Shown here: positions 1-7,886 of the stretch, piece after piece
Layout: every line of letters begins with the position of its first letter
How positions within the stretch are numbered: the stretch's first letter is position 1
NCBI GenBank assembly: GCA_964413755.1
Contig: CAYPTW010000033.1
Coordinates: 1 to 26,497, forward strand
Direction of reading: 5' to 3'
Length of the DNA stretch: 26,497 nt
Origin: XN24 sp964413755
GTDB lineage: Bacteria; Pseudomonadota; Gammaproteobacteria; Steroidobacterales; XN24
Notes under the pieces: generated by a model
Database searches by the model: none
Seen by the model: the letters and a program-made list of their open reading frames with translations, nothing else
What the model was told of the DNA's origin: nothing
Position numbers and translations under genes: made by a program

Positions 1-71
1 GCACCAGCAGTTTCCTCGCGTCCCAGCTCGCCAACCTGCCGTTGGCGCGCAGCGGTAACGACGGGCAGTAA
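1..71 (+). CDS. fliD: Flagellar filament cap protein FliD, C-terminal end only (partial)
   Basis: Only the last 22 codons are visible, read from base 3 to a TAA at 69-71; the gene starts outside the window. The peptide contains TSSFLASQLANL, which resembles the FliD carboxyl terminus (a Thr/Ser-rich segment followed by L-x-x-Q-hydrophobic). FliD caps the growing filament and helps flagellin fold at the tip. The call rests partly on position: fliS, its usual downstream partner, begins 40 bases later. With so little sequence, another late flagellar protein cannot be fully excluded. Confidence 0.72.
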   Translation, partial: TSSFLASQLANLPLARSGNDGQ

Positions 72-111
72 TTAAGCAGCCTCCCCCGGGGAGGTGCGGG
101 AACAAAACGAC

Positions 112-519
112 ATGAACCTACACAGCATGCGCAGCGCGATGAAGGAGTACGAGCAGGTCGGCGCGCGCTCGCAGGTCGAGGGCGCCTCGCCGGAGCGGCT
201 CATCCAGCTGATGCTGGAGGGTGCGCTGGACCGGGTCAGCCTGGCGCGCGGCGCCATGGAGAACGGCGAGACCGCGGCCAAGGGCGAGCGCATCGGCAAG
301 GCGATCAGCCTGGTCGAAGGCCTGCGCGCTTCATTGGACCATGAGCGTGGCGGCGAGCTGGCCGGCAACCTGGACGCGCTGTACGAATATGCGGCCCGGC
401 GCCTGCTGGAGGCGAACCTGCGCAACGACGTGGCCATCCTGGACGAGGTTTCCAACCTGCTGCGTGAGATCAAGCAGGCCTGGGACCGCATCGTCGGCAC
501 GCCGGAGGCGGGACGATGA
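112..519 (+). CDS. fliS: Flagellin export chaperone FliS
   Basis: A protein of 135 residues, the usual FliS length. It is nearly all helical, with the family pattern of an N-terminal Tyr-containing segment (KEYEQVGARSQVEGASPERL) and an LIQLMLEGAL helix. FliS binds the flagellin C-terminus in the cytosol, prevents early polymerisation and hands flagellin to FlhA. The ATG at 112 is preferred over the GTG at 94: the shorter form begins MNLHSMRSAMKEY, close to known FliS starts, and a GGGA lies about 10 bases upstream. The 3' end overlaps the next gene by 4 bases, which suggests translational coupling. Confidence 0.92.
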   Translation: MNLHSMRSAMKEYEQVGARSQVEGASPERLIQLMLEGALDRVSLARGAMENGETAAKGERIGKAISLVEGLRASLDHERGGELAGNLDALYEYAARRLLEANLRNDVAILDEVSNLLREIKQAWDRIVGTPEAGR

Positions 520-839
520 TGGCATTGCCCAGGCGGCAGCCCGAGGAGGCCGGCATCGACGCGCTACTGGAAGCGGCCCACGCCCTCGAGGCCGCGGCGG
601 CTGCAGATTCCTGGGACGAGGCGCTGGAGCTGGAGACCCTGTGCCGCGAGCTGCTCGAGGCGCTGCTCGCCGGGCCGCAGGACCTGTCCCAGGCCGAATC
701 CATCGAGACCGTGGCGATGATCTATCGTCGCGTCATGAGCCTGGCGGAAGAATGTCGCGCCACTGTCGCCGCGGAGCTGGCGCAGTTGCGCCGGGGGCGC
801 CAGGCGCGCAACGCCTACGACACGGAGCGCGACGCTTGA
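516..839 (+). CDS. FliT-like flagellar export chaperone
   Basis: A small (107 residues), acidic, helix-rich protein directly after fliS. This matches the size, composition and position of FliT-type chaperones, which bind the FliD cap protein and, in enterics, regulate FlhDC. Motif conservation in this family is low, so the call leans on context (fliD-fliS-this gene). The start ATG-ATG at 516 lies inside the fliS stop region, with a GGAGGCGGG Shine-Dalgarno-like run just upstream. Its stop overlaps the start of the PilZ gene by 4 bases. In Pseudomonas a similarly placed small gene (fleP/PA1096 region) precedes fleQ. Confidence 0.62.
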   Translation: MMALPRRQPEEAGIDALLEAAHALEAAAAADSWDEALELETLCRELLEALLAGPQDLSQAESIETVAMIYRRVMSLAEECRATVAAELAQLRRGRQARNAYDTERDA

Positions 840-1393
840 ACGCGGCCGTCCTCGAGGGACGGCTGAGCTGGAGCGGTGCCCTGCCGCTGGACTGGCGCGT
901 ACTGGATCGCCTGCCTGATCACGACCAGCTGGCGCGCACCGACGAGCGCAACAGCGCCCTGTTGAACGCCCTCACCCTCATCGAGGAAGGCGCAGTGCGC
1001 CATGCGGAGGAACCTTCCCCGCTGGTGGCGCAGATGGAGCGGCTCGAGGCCAAGTTCGACCTCGTGCTGACCTTGCTGACCGAGGCCCTGCTGCCGGAGT
1101 CCGTTGCCCCGGGTCCGGTGCATGCGTCGCTGTCTTCGCGCGGCGTGGTGTTCGAGTCCGCGCAGCAGGTCGAGCCCGGCACGCCGCTGGAAGTGAGCCT
1201 GCATTTCAGCGCCAGCCTGCCGCGCCCGGTGGTGCTGTACGGGGTCGCGAGTGAGCCGGAAGCCGGCGAGGAAGGCCAGGTGGCGGTGGAGTTCCGGCAT
1301 CTCGAGCCCAGCGTGAAGGAACGCCTCGAGCGACTGATATTCCGGCGCCATCGTCGCAGCATCGCCCTGCAGCGCCCCCGCGCCGCCGAGTAA
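836..1393 (+). CDS. Atypical PilZ-domain protein of the flagellar cluster
   Basis: 185 residues from a TTG at 836. A GGAG lies 8 bases upstream, and the TTG shares bases with the preceding stop codon. A much longer open frame exists upstream but is only the shadow of fliS and the fliT-like gene. Residues about 60-88 form a heptad-like helix (PLVAQMERLEAKFDLVLTLL). Residues about 90-175 have PilZ-like beta-barrel character and end in a basic helix (ERLIFRRHRRS). The canonical c-di-GMP motifs are missing: the [D/N]xSxxG position reads SLSSRG (98-103) and no RxxxR precedes it. Helix-plus-degenerate PilZ proteins beside fliS are known from xanthomonads, where one forms a tetramer through the helix. 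It is therefore probably a protein-binding PilZ, not a c-di-GMP receptor. Confidence 0.75.
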   Translation: MNAAVLEGRLSWSGALPLDWRVLDRLPDHDQLARTDERNSALLNALTLIEEGAVRHAEEPSPLVAQMERLEAKFDLVLTLLTEALLPESVAPGPVHASLSSRGVVFESAQQVEPGTPLEVSLHFSASLPRPVVLYGVASEPEAGEEGQVAVEFRHLEPSVKERLERLIFRRHRRSIALQRPRAAE

Positions 1394-1414
1394 CTCTTCC
1401 CGGCACGTCCCCGC

Positions 1415-1431
1415 ACGCCGCTCATCGGCGT
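1415..1431 (+). terminator. Weak hairpin after the PilZ gene
   Basis: A six-base perfect inverted repeat (ACGCCG, loop CTCAT, CGGCGT) lies 21 bases after the PilZ stop. No T-run follows, so it is at best a weak or Rho-assisted terminator. In such GC-rich sequence it could be chance. Confidence 0.25.
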
Positions 1432-1465
1432 CGCTACGCGTGCGTCATAAATGTGACGCCCATCG

Positions 1466-1493
1466 TTCAAGCCTGCCTGCAGTCGGTTAATAT
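1466..1493 (+). promoter_or_regulatory. Candidate sigma-70 promoter of fleQ
   Basis: TTCAAG (1466-1471) and TAATAT (1488-1493) are separated by 16 bases and form the best -35/-10 pair in the 150-base leader of fleQ. The -10 matches 4 of 6 consensus positions; the -35 matches 3 of 6. In Pseudomonas fleQ is the top-level gene and is transcribed by sigma-70, so a non-sigma-54 promoter is expected here. A CRP-type half site (AAATGTGA, 1449-1456) lies just upstream. Confidence 0.35.
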
Positions 1494-1543
1494 GACCGCG
1501 CCCCACGAAACCAGAACACGCACCGCAGGCCCCCCGGGAACCC

Positions 1544-3019
<1,476 letters not shown>

Positions 3020-3028
3020 CGCTCTCCC

Positions 3029-3048
3029 GGCCCGGTGCTCATCGGGCC
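3029..3048 (+). terminator. Rho-independent-like terminator after fleQ
   Basis: A perfect six-base GC stem (GGCCCG, 8-base loop, CGGGCC) begins 10 bases after the fleQ stop and is followed by TTCTAACTC, a short and imperfect T-rich tail. It separates fleQ from the sigma-54 promoter of the next gene. Confidence 0.5.
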
Positions 3049-3083
3049 TTCTAACTCACTGTTTTCTCTGGTAACACAGGTTT

Positions 3084-3099
3084 CGGCACGGAACTTGCT
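3084..3099 (+). promoter_or_regulatory. Sigma-54 (RpoN) promoter of the receiverless activator gene
   Basis: CGGCACG-GAAC-TTGCT matches the -24/-12 consensus TGGCACG-N4-TTGCW at all but the first base. The invariant GG (3085-3086) and GC (3097-3098) are exactly 10 bases apart. Transcription should start near 3110. This rules out the upstream TTG at 3107 as the start of the next gene and supports the ATG at 3152. In Pseudomonas fleSR is a FleQ/RpoN-dependent operon, so the position fits. Confidence 0.88.
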
Positions 3100-3151
3100 G
3101 TAACTCTTGGCGGCGGCCGTGGGGCCGCGTCGGAAAACCAGGGGTTTGTTG

Positions 3152-4168
3152 ATGGAAGCAGCAAGGCAGCTTGAGGGGCGCGACGCGCACGGGCACCAGC
3201 CCGTGGCCGTGGACCCCGTGAGCAGCGAGCTGCTGGAGCTGGCGGAGCGCGTGGCCGGCTCCGAAGCGGCGGTCATGCTCACCGGCGAGTCCGGCGTGGG
3301 CAAGGAAGTCTACGCGCGGTTCCTGCATGCGGCTTCGGCCCGCAGCACGGGACCCTTTGTCGCGCTCAACTGTGCGGCCATTCCGGAGAACATGCTCGAG
3401 GCCATGCTGTTCGGCTACGAGCGCGGCGCATTCACCGGGGCCACGGAGTCCCGCGCCGGCAAGTTCGAGCAGGCCGACGGCGGCACCCTGCTGCTGGACG
3501 AGGTCACCGAGATGGAACTCGGCCTCCAGGCCAAGCTGCTGCGCGTACTCCAGGAAAGAGAAGTGGAGCGCATCGGCGGGCGCCGCGTGATCCGCTTCAA
3601 CGTGCGCATCGTTTCCACCTCCAACCGCGACCTGCGCGCCGCCGTGGCCGAGGGCAAGCTGCGCGAAGACCTGTTTTACCGCCTCAACGTGTTTCCCCTG
3701 CATGTCCCGGCGCTGCGCGAGCGGCCCGGCGACCTGCTGCCGCTGGCGCGGCACCTGTTGGCGCGGCATGCCGGCGGACGCTCCCTGCGGCTCACGCCCT
3801 GTGCCGAAGCCAGGCTGCTGGCGCACCACTGGCCGGGCAACGTGCGCGAACTGGAAAACGTCATGCAGCGTGCACTGGTGCTGTGCGACGGCGGTGCCGT
3901 CGATGCTGCGGCATTGCACATCGAGGGCGGCCGGCCGGGACCGGCGCGTCCCGCGGCACGCCCGATTGCGCCCGCGGCCGGCGACCAGGCAGCGGCCCAG
4001 GCCGATCTCGGCGAAGAAGTCCGTAACCACGAAGAACAACTCATCCTCAACGCCCTGCGCGTCGAGCGCGGCCGCCGCAAGGAAGCGGCCGCACGGCTCG
4101 GCATCAGCCCGCGGACCCTGCGCTACAAGCTGGCGCGGATGCGCGAGCTGGGCATGGCGATCCCTTAG
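3152..4168 (+). CDS. fleR: FleR/FlrC-like sigma-54 activator without receiver domain
   Basis: 338 residues. After only about 22 residues the AAA+ domain begins, with Walker A GESGVGKE (45-52), GAFTGA (92-97), Walker B LLLDE (113-117) and the WPGNVRELENV segment (227-237). A Fis-type HTH follows (about 310-331, KEAAARLGISPRTLRYKLARM). FleR and FlrC normally carry a phosphorylated N-terminal receiver of about 120 residues; none is present. No FleS-type kinase gene lies between fleQ and this gene. The start at 3152 has AGGGG 7 bases upstream and lies about 40 bases after the predicted transcription start. Position before fliE and the GYERGAFTGA form favour the FleR/FlrC group, expected to activate later flagellar sigma-54 promoters. 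Without a receiver its activity must be constitutive or controlled by expression or a partner. A second FleQ-like paralogue is the alternative identity. Confidence 0.85.
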   Translation: MEAARQLEGRDAHGHQPVAVDPVSSELLELAERVAGSEAAVMLTGESGVGKEVYARFLHAASARSTGPFVALNCAAIPENMLEAMLFGYERGAFTGATESRAGKFEQADGGTLLLDEVTEMELGLQAKLLRVLQEREVERIGGRRVIRFNVRIVSTSNRDLRAAVAEGKLREDLFYRLNVFPLHVPALRERPGDLLPLARHLLARHAGGRSLRLTPCAEARLLAHHWPGNVRELENVMQRALVLCDGGAVDAAALHIEGGRPGPARPAARPIAPAAGDQAAAQADLGEEVRNHEEQLILNALRVERGRRKEAAARLGISPRTLRYKLARMRELGMAIP

Positions 4169-4184
4169 GCGGCGGAGAACATCC

Positions 4185-4502
4185 ATGAGCGATATGCAGA
4201 TCCAGCAAGTCATTCACCAGATGCGCGCGCTCGCCGAGCGCAGCCCGGTCAAGCCCGCGGCCGAGCCGGCCGCGAACGCAACCGGTTTCGCCAACCTGCT
4301 GCAGCAGTCACTCAACAACGTCAACCAGCTGTCGTCGGAGTCGCGGCAGCTGCAGGAAGCGTTCCAGCGCGGCGACCCCGGCGTGAACCTGGCGCAGGTC
4401 ATGGTGGCGGCGCAGAAATCGAGCATCGGGTTTGAAGCCACCCTGCAGGTGCGCAACCGCCTGCTCCAGGCTTACCAGGACATCATGAACATGCAGGTCT
4501 GA
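4185..4502 (+). CDS. fliE: Flagellar hook-basal body protein FliE
   Basis: 105 residues, the usual FliE size. It is helix-rich, with the conserved C-terminal half containing VNLAQVMVAAQKSSIGFEA and LQVRNRLLQAYQDIM. FliE is an early export substrate that links the MS ring (FliF) to the rod. The ATG at 4185 has GGAG 7 bases upstream; a longer open frame running through the previous gene is its shadow. Only 16 bases separate it from the upstream activator gene, so it may be read from the promoter at 3084 or from one inside that gene. I found no correctly spaced sigma-54 site immediately upstream. Confidence 0.95.
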   Translation: MSDMQIQQVIHQMRALAERSPVKPAAEPAANATGFANLLQQSLNNVNQLSSESRQLQEAFQRGDPGVNLAQVMVAAQKSSIGFEATLQVRNRLLQAYQDIMNMQV

Positions 4503-4566
4503 GGCCTGCTTCGTTGGCAATCACCAGGTCATTTTGCAGCACAGCTACGATGGAGTTTGACAAGGC

Positions 4567-6240
4567 ATGAGCAAGGCAATCACCCGATCGGCAGGCGCCC
4601 TTCCCGCAAGCCCGCTCGACGGCTTCATGCGCCTGCCGGCACAGCGCCAGGTCGGCCTGTTGCTGAGTCTGGCGATGGTACTCGCGGCACTCGGCGCGGC
4701 TTTCACCTATGCCACGCGGCCCGCCATGGTGCCGGTGCTCGCCGGCTTGTCGGAGCGCGACACGGCGGACGCCATGGACGCGCTGAGCCGCAACGGCTTC
4801 AAGTTCAAGCTGGATACTTCCAGCGGCCGCCTGCTGGTGCCGGCAAGCAGCCTGCACGAAGCGCGCATCCGCCTGGCCACCGAGGGCCTGCCGCGCGCCG
4901 CCACCAGCGGCTACGAGAACCTCGGCCAGGAATCCGGTTTCGGCACCAGCCGCATGGTCGAAAACGCCCGCTACCACCATGCCCTCGAGGGCGAGCTGGC
5001 GCGCTCCGTCATGGCGCTGCACGGCGTGGAGAGCGCACGCGTGCACCTGGCGCTGCCGCGGCCCACCGTGTTCGTGCGCGACCGCGCCACGCCCACCGCC
5101 TCGGTGCTGGTGAACCTGCATCCCGGCCGCACGCTCGACGACGCCCAGGTGGCGGGCATCGTGCACCTGGTCGCTTCCAGCGTGCCGGACCTGGACACCG
5201 AGCGCGTCACCATCGTCGACCAGCGCGGCCGCCTGCTCACCGTGCCGCAGGGCCAGGGGGCCGCAGGCCTCACCGGCCGCGACCTCGACTATGTGCAGCG
5301 CCTGGAGGAGAGCTACGTCCGGCGCATCACCGAGCTGCTGGCCCCCGTGCTGGGCGCCGAAGGATTCCGCGCGCAGGTCGCGGCGGACGTCGATTTCACC
5401 CGGGTCGAGAGCACGCGCGAGTCCTACGACCCTGACAGCACCGTGCTGCGCAGCGAGCAGTTCTACGAAGACATGAGCCGCACTCCGACTGGCGCCATGG
5501 GCGTGCCGGGCGCGCTCAGCAACCAGCCGCCGGCGGGCGGCGTGGCCGTGGCCGGTGCCGCCGGCATCGCCGGAATCGCCGTGCCCGAGGGGGCGGAAGC
5601 GGCCCCGGCGGAAACTCCGCCGCAGAACACCAGCCGTCGCGCCACGCGGAATTTCGAGATCGATCGCACCGTCAGCCATACCAAGCAGGCGCCCGCCAGC
5701 CTGCGTCGCCTGTCGGTCGCCGTGGTGGTGGACCACAAGGCCATGCCGGGCGAAGAAGGCGGCGCGGTGCGGGAACCGCGCACGGAAGCGGAAATGGATT
5801 ACATCTCGACGCTGGTGCGCGAGGCGGTTGGCTTCGATGCGACCCGCGGCGACAGCGTCAACGTGGTGAACGCATCTTTCATCCCGCAGGAGCTGCCGGA
5901 ACCGATGGCTGCGCCGGAGCTGTGGCGTGAGCCCTGGGTGGCTGACCTGGTCAAGCAGGCCATGCTCGCCTTGCTGGCGTTGATCATCGTGCCGCTGGTA
6001 CTGCGGCCGATGTTGAAGAACCTCTCCAGCAACCCGGTGGGCGCGGCTCCCGCGCTGGCCGGCACGCCGGGCGTACCGGCGCTCGCCGCGGCTCCGGCCG
6101 GCGGTGTGCCGGTCGCGGGATCGGGCCGCCCGCAGGGCGGCGAGGACCAGCTGAAGGTCGCCCAGGACATGGTGCGCGAGGACCCGAAGCTGGTGGCACA
6201 GGTCGTAAAGCAGTGGGTGGCATCTGATGGCAACCAGTAA
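4567..6240 (+). CDS. fliF: Flagellar MS-ring protein FliF
   Basis: 557 residues, typical for FliF. It forms the MS ring in the inner membrane, the base on which rotor and export gate assemble. TM1 is at about 28-46 and TM2 at about 465-482. Between them lie the periplasmic ring-building motifs, including the region GYENLGQESGFGTSRMVENA. The cytoplasmic tail ends VREDPKLVAQVVKQWV, the conserved FliG-binding segment. A flexible Ala/Pro/Gly-rich stretch (about residues 325-350) is ordinary for the family. The start ATG at 4567 has GGAG 11 bases upstream. The last 14 bases overlap fliG, suggesting coupled synthesis of ring and rotor. Confidence 0.97.
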   Translation: MSKAITRSAGALPASPLDGFMRLPAQRQVGLLLSLAMVLAALGAAFTYATRPAMVPVLAGLSERDTADAMDALSRNGFKFKLDTSSGRLLVPASSLHEARIRLATEGLPRAATSGYENLGQESGFGTSRMVENARYHHALEGELARSVMALHGVESARVHLALPRPTVFVRDRATPTASVLVNLHPGRTLDDAQVAGIVHLVASSVPDLDTERVTIVDQRGRLLTVPQGQGAAGLTGRDLDYVQRLEESYVRRITELLAPVLGAEGFRAQVAADVDFTRVESTRESYDPDSTVLRSEQFYEDMSRTPTGAMGVPGALSNQPPAGGVAVAGAAGIAGIAVPEGAEAAPAETPPQNTSRRATRNFEIDRTVSHTKQAPASLRRLSVAVVVDHKAMPGEEGGAVREPRTEAEMDYISTLVREAVGFDATRGDSVNVVNASFIPQELPEPMAAPELWREPWVADLVKQAMLALLALIIVPLVLRPMLKNLSSNPVGAAPALAGTPGVPALAAAPAGGVPVAGSGRPQGGEDQLKVAQDMVREDPKLVAQVVKQWVASDGNQ

Positions 6241-7240
6241 CGCAGTCAACCTGAGCGGCACGGACCGTGCGGCCGTGCTGCTCATGAGCCTCGGCGAGGA
6301 CAACGCTGCCGGCGTGCTCAAGCACATGGGCCCGAAGGAAGTGCAACGCATCGGCAGCGCCATGGCCTCGCTGCAGAGCATCTCCAGGCAGGACATGAAC
6401 CGGGTGCTGCAGGATTTCGTGCAGACCGTCGAGCAACAGACGGCGCTCGGCGTCGGCAGCGACGACTACGTGCGCAAGGTGCTCACCTCGGCGCTCGGCG
6501 ACGAGAAAGCCGGCAACGTCATCGACCGCATCCTCACCGGCCGCCAGTCCAAGGGTCTCGAGGCGCTGAAGTGGATGGACGCGCGTGCCGTGGCGGACCT
6601 GATCCGCGGCGAGCATCCGCAGATCATCGCCATCGTGCTGTCCTTCCTGGATGCGGACCAGGCGGCCGAGGTGCTGGGCCAGCTGCCGGATGCCGCGCAG
6701 CCGGAAATCATCATGCGCATCGCGACCCTGGACACGGTACAGCCGCATGCGCTGGAGGAGCTCGACCAGATTCTCGAGAAGCAGTTCACCATCAAGACGC
6801 CGAGCCAGCCCGCCGCGATGGGCGGGATCAAGAACGCCGCCAACATCATGAACCTGCTCGAGCCGACCATCGAGTCGCGCATCATCGAGCAGATCCACAA
6901 GGCCGACGAGAAGCTCGGCGGCAGCATCCAGGACCTGATGTTCACTTTCGACAACTTCCTCGACCTGGACGACCGCTCGATCCAGGCCCTGCTGCGCGAA
7001 GTGTCCGGCGACGGCCTGGTGATTGCGCTGAAGGGCGCGGACGAGGCGGTGCGCGAGAAGATCTTCGGCAACATGTCCAAGCGCGCGGCGGAGATCCTGC
7101 GCGACGACCTCGACAGCAAGGGGCCGGTGCGCCTGAGCGAAGTCGAGGCGGCGCAGAAGGAAATCCTCAACACGGTGCGGCGCATGGCGGAGAGCGGCGA
7201 GATCATGCTCGGCGGCCGCGGCGGGGACGACTATGTCTGA
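6227..7240 (+). CDS. fliG: Flagellar motor switch protein FliG
   Basis: 337 residues. The N-terminal FliF-binding domain begins with the conserved SGTDRAAVLLMSLGED. The middle domain has EHPQ (129-132). The C-terminal torque domain carries the hinge-associated MFTF (238-241) and the charged torque helix with D248-D249-R250 and later D293-D294. FliG couples ion flow through the stator to rotation and connects to FliM. The start lies inside the end of fliF and the stop overlaps fliH by 8 bases. Nothing is missing relative to the family. Confidence 0.97.
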   Translation: MATSNAVNLSGTDRAAVLLMSLGEDNAAGVLKHMGPKEVQRIGSAMASLQSISRQDMNRVLQDFVQTVEQQTALGVGSDDYVRKVLTSALGDEKAGNVIDRILTGRQSKGLEALKWMDARAVADLIRGEHPQIIAIVLSFLDADQAAEVLGQLPDAAQPEIIMRIATLDTVQPHALEELDQILEKQFTIKTPSQPAAMGGIKNAANIMNLLEPTIESRIIEQIHKADEKLGGSIQDLMFTFDNFLDLDDRSIQALLREVSGDGLVIALKGADEAVREKIFGNMSKRAAEILRDDLDSKGPVRLSEVEAAQKEILNTVRRMAESGEIMLGGRGGDDYV

Positions 7241-7886
7241 GGACCGCGCGGCTGCGACGGCACGGACCGTGGAGGTGCTGTCGGGCGTCGAGGCCAAGCC
7301 CTGGTCGGTGCCCACGGTGGGCCGCCCGGGCGACGGTCGCGGCGGCCCGATGACGGCCGGCCGGCTCGAGTCGATCGAAGAAGAGGCGCGCGAGGCCGGG
7401 CGGGCGGCAGGCTTCGCCGAGGGCCTCGCGGCCGGCCAGGCCGAGGTGGCGCGCCGCGCCGAACAGCTGGAGCGCATCCTCGCCAGCCTGGCCCAGCCCG
7501 TCAGCCACCTCGACGCCGAGATCGAGCAGGAACTGCTCGAGATGGTGATGGCGATTGCGCGGCGCCTGATCCGGCGCGAGTTGAAGGCCGATCCCGGCGA
7601 GGTCATCGGCGTGGTGCGCGAGGGGATCGCGTCGCTGCCCATCGGTGAGCGCCAGGTCACGGTGCAGCTGCACCCGGAGGACGCGGCCCTGGTGCGCGAA
7701 GTATTCGGCGGCGGCGAGAACGGCCCGGCCTGCAAGATTCTCGACGACCCGTCCCTGACGCGCGGCGGCGCGCGCATCGCGACCGATATTTCGCTCATCG
7801 ACGCCACGCTGGAGACCCGTATCAACCGCGTCTTCGATCGCATGCTCGGCGGCGAGCGCCAGTGCGACGAGAGCGAGGACGCATGA
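7233..7886 (+). CDS. fliH: Flagellar export ATPase regulator FliH
   Basis: 217 residues. The N-terminal region holds a Trp (AKPWSVPTV, W24) of the type that docks FliH on FlhA and the C-ring. A long Ala/Glu/Arg-rich helix with repeated Gly (EAGRAAGFAEGLAAGQAE, about 53-70) is the GxxxG-like FliH signature. The C-terminal half resembles the vacuolar ATPase E-type stalk. FliH dimers bind FliI, restrain its ATPase and deliver it to the export gate. The ATG at 7233 overlaps the fliG end and the stop overlaps the fliI ATG by 4 bases. Confidence 0.93.
   Translation: MSEDRAAATARTVEVLSGVEAKPWSVPTVGRPGDGRGGPMTAGRLESIEEEAREAGRAAGFAEGLAAGQAEVARRAEQLERILASLAQPVSHLDAEIEQELLEMVMAIARRLIRRELKADPGEVIGVVREGIASLPIGERQVTVQLHPEDAALVREVFGGGENGPACKILDDPSLTRGGARIATDISLIDATLETRINRVFDRMLGGERQCDESEDA

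Noticed and set aside
3953..3970. Sigma-54-like site upstream of fliE (CGGCACG then ATTGCG)
   Set aside because: GG and GC are 11 bases apart instead of 10; sigma-54 spacing is strict, and the bases are explained by coding sequence.
4515..4540. Possible sigma-54 promoter between fliE and fliF
   Set aside because: TTGGCA and TTTTGCA are present but 18 bases apart; no GG-N10-GC with a TTGC -12 fits.
6256..6271. Sigma-54-like site at the start of fliG (CGGCACG-N4-GTGCG, correct spacing)
   Set aside because: The bases encode the conserved SGTDRAA segment of FliG and the -12 element lacks TTGC, so chance is likelier.
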